A DNA stretch of 32,918 nucleotides, taken from positions 1-32,918 of the forward strand of contig JAPKEZ010000006.1 of the NCBI GenBank assembly GCA_028821845.1, written 5' to 3'. Shown here in pieces: positions 32,782 to 32,918 of the stretch. This DNA is from Planctomycetota bacterium (lineage in GTDB: Bacteria > Planctomycetota > UBA1135). Under the pieces are notes generated by a model. That model was not told the origin of the DNA. It made no database searches and worked only from the letters and a program-made list of their open reading frames with translations. Numbering within the stretch: the stretch's first letter is position 1; every line of letters begins with the position of its first letter. The position numbers and the translations under genes were made by a program.

Positions 32782-32918
32782 TTACTTAGTGCTGCTGCCG
32801 TAACGCTTCTGGAAGCGATCAACACGGCCAGCAGTGTCAACAAACTTTTGCTTACCTGTGTAGAAAGGATGGCATGCTGAACAGATCTCAACGTTGATTT
32901 CTGGACGAGTACCGCGAG
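32782..32918 (-). CDS. rpmE: ribosomal protein L31, C-terminal part (cut by window edge)
   Basis: Only the C-terminal 45 or so residues are inside the window. They read [20 protein letters not shown], then [17 protein letters not shown], which match the zinc-type L31: the CxxC (CSACH) pair and PFYTGKQ are hallmarks. The N-terminal cysteine pair, if present, lies outside. The stop is at 32782-32784. It is upstream of prfA on the same strand. Confidence 0.93.
   Translation of the reverse strand, partial: RGTRPEINVEICSACHPFYTGKQKFVDTAGRVDRFQKRYGSSTK

Noticed and set aside
1-32918. CRISPR arrays, insertion sequences or phage genes
   Set aside because: No regularly spaced repeats, transposase or phage protein is present.

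Overview
The window is a dense, almost gap-free stretch of chromosome from a Gram-negative, respiring bacterium. A Kdo transferase (waaA) implies an LPS outer membrane. Citrate synthase, malate dehydrogenase and ETF-ubiquinone oxidoreductase imply a TCA cycle and quinone-linked respiration. A type IV pilin-like protein and a PilZ protein imply surface appendages or c-di-GMP signalling. The lineage cannot be fixed from the sequence alone. A zinc-ribbon/HEAT protein beside a von Willebrand A protein, dksA next to lspA, an LDH-type malate dehydrogenase and the order rpmE-prfA-prmC make me lean to the PVC superphylum (Verrucomicrobiota, Lentisphaerota, Planctomycetota), with low confidence. Few genes have a recognisable Shine-Dalgarno sequence, and several starts are TTG or GTG.

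Layout, left to right. (1) 1-5204, minus strand: mnmA, a tandem vWA-type membrane protein and a zinc-ribbon/HEAT membrane protein are tightly coupled; after an 88-bp gap come mdh and the start of pyk. (2) 5258-5689, plus strand: yajC, divergent from mnmA. (3) 17257-5738, minus strand: ten genes in one run with overlaps or gaps of at most 8 bp: dksA, lspA, pyrD, secA, waaA, metK, ahcY, a pseudopilin, miaB and ribD. A good promoter (TTGACG, 16 bp, TAGAAT) precedes dksA. (4) 17317-18246, plus: xerD. (5) 22029-18243, minus: uvrB-uvrC, behind a perfect TATAAT box with a palindrome over the predicted start of transcription. (6) 22951-22230, minus: an unknown membrane protein and a small NIL-domain protein. 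(7) 22994-24501, plus: tRNA-Cys, an unusual short-variable-loop tRNA with a UAA anticodon, and gltA only 18 nt after the tRNA CCA end. (8) 29399-24507, minus: ssb, moaD, moaE, an MBL-fold hydrolase, ETF-QO and pepA. (9) 29452-29796, plus: a PilZ protein. (10) 32918-29793, minus: rpmE (partial), prfA, an unknown multi-pass membrane protein and prmC.

Functionally the window joins central carbon metabolism (pyk, mdh, gltA, ETF-QO), the methyl cycle (metK, ahcY), protein export and lipoprotein maturation (secA, yajC, lspA), LPS synthesis (waaA), tRNA modification (mnmA, miaB), translation termination (prfA, prmC, rpmE), DNA repair and segregation (uvrB, uvrC, ssb, xerD) and cofactor synthesis (ribD, moaD, moaE). 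No phage, IS element or CRISPR array is visible. The least ordinary items are the type-I tRNA(UAA) fused closely to gltA, the palindrome at the uvrBC start site, a 15-bp perfect inverted repeat over the 5' end of prmC, and the uncharacterised membrane-protein genes.
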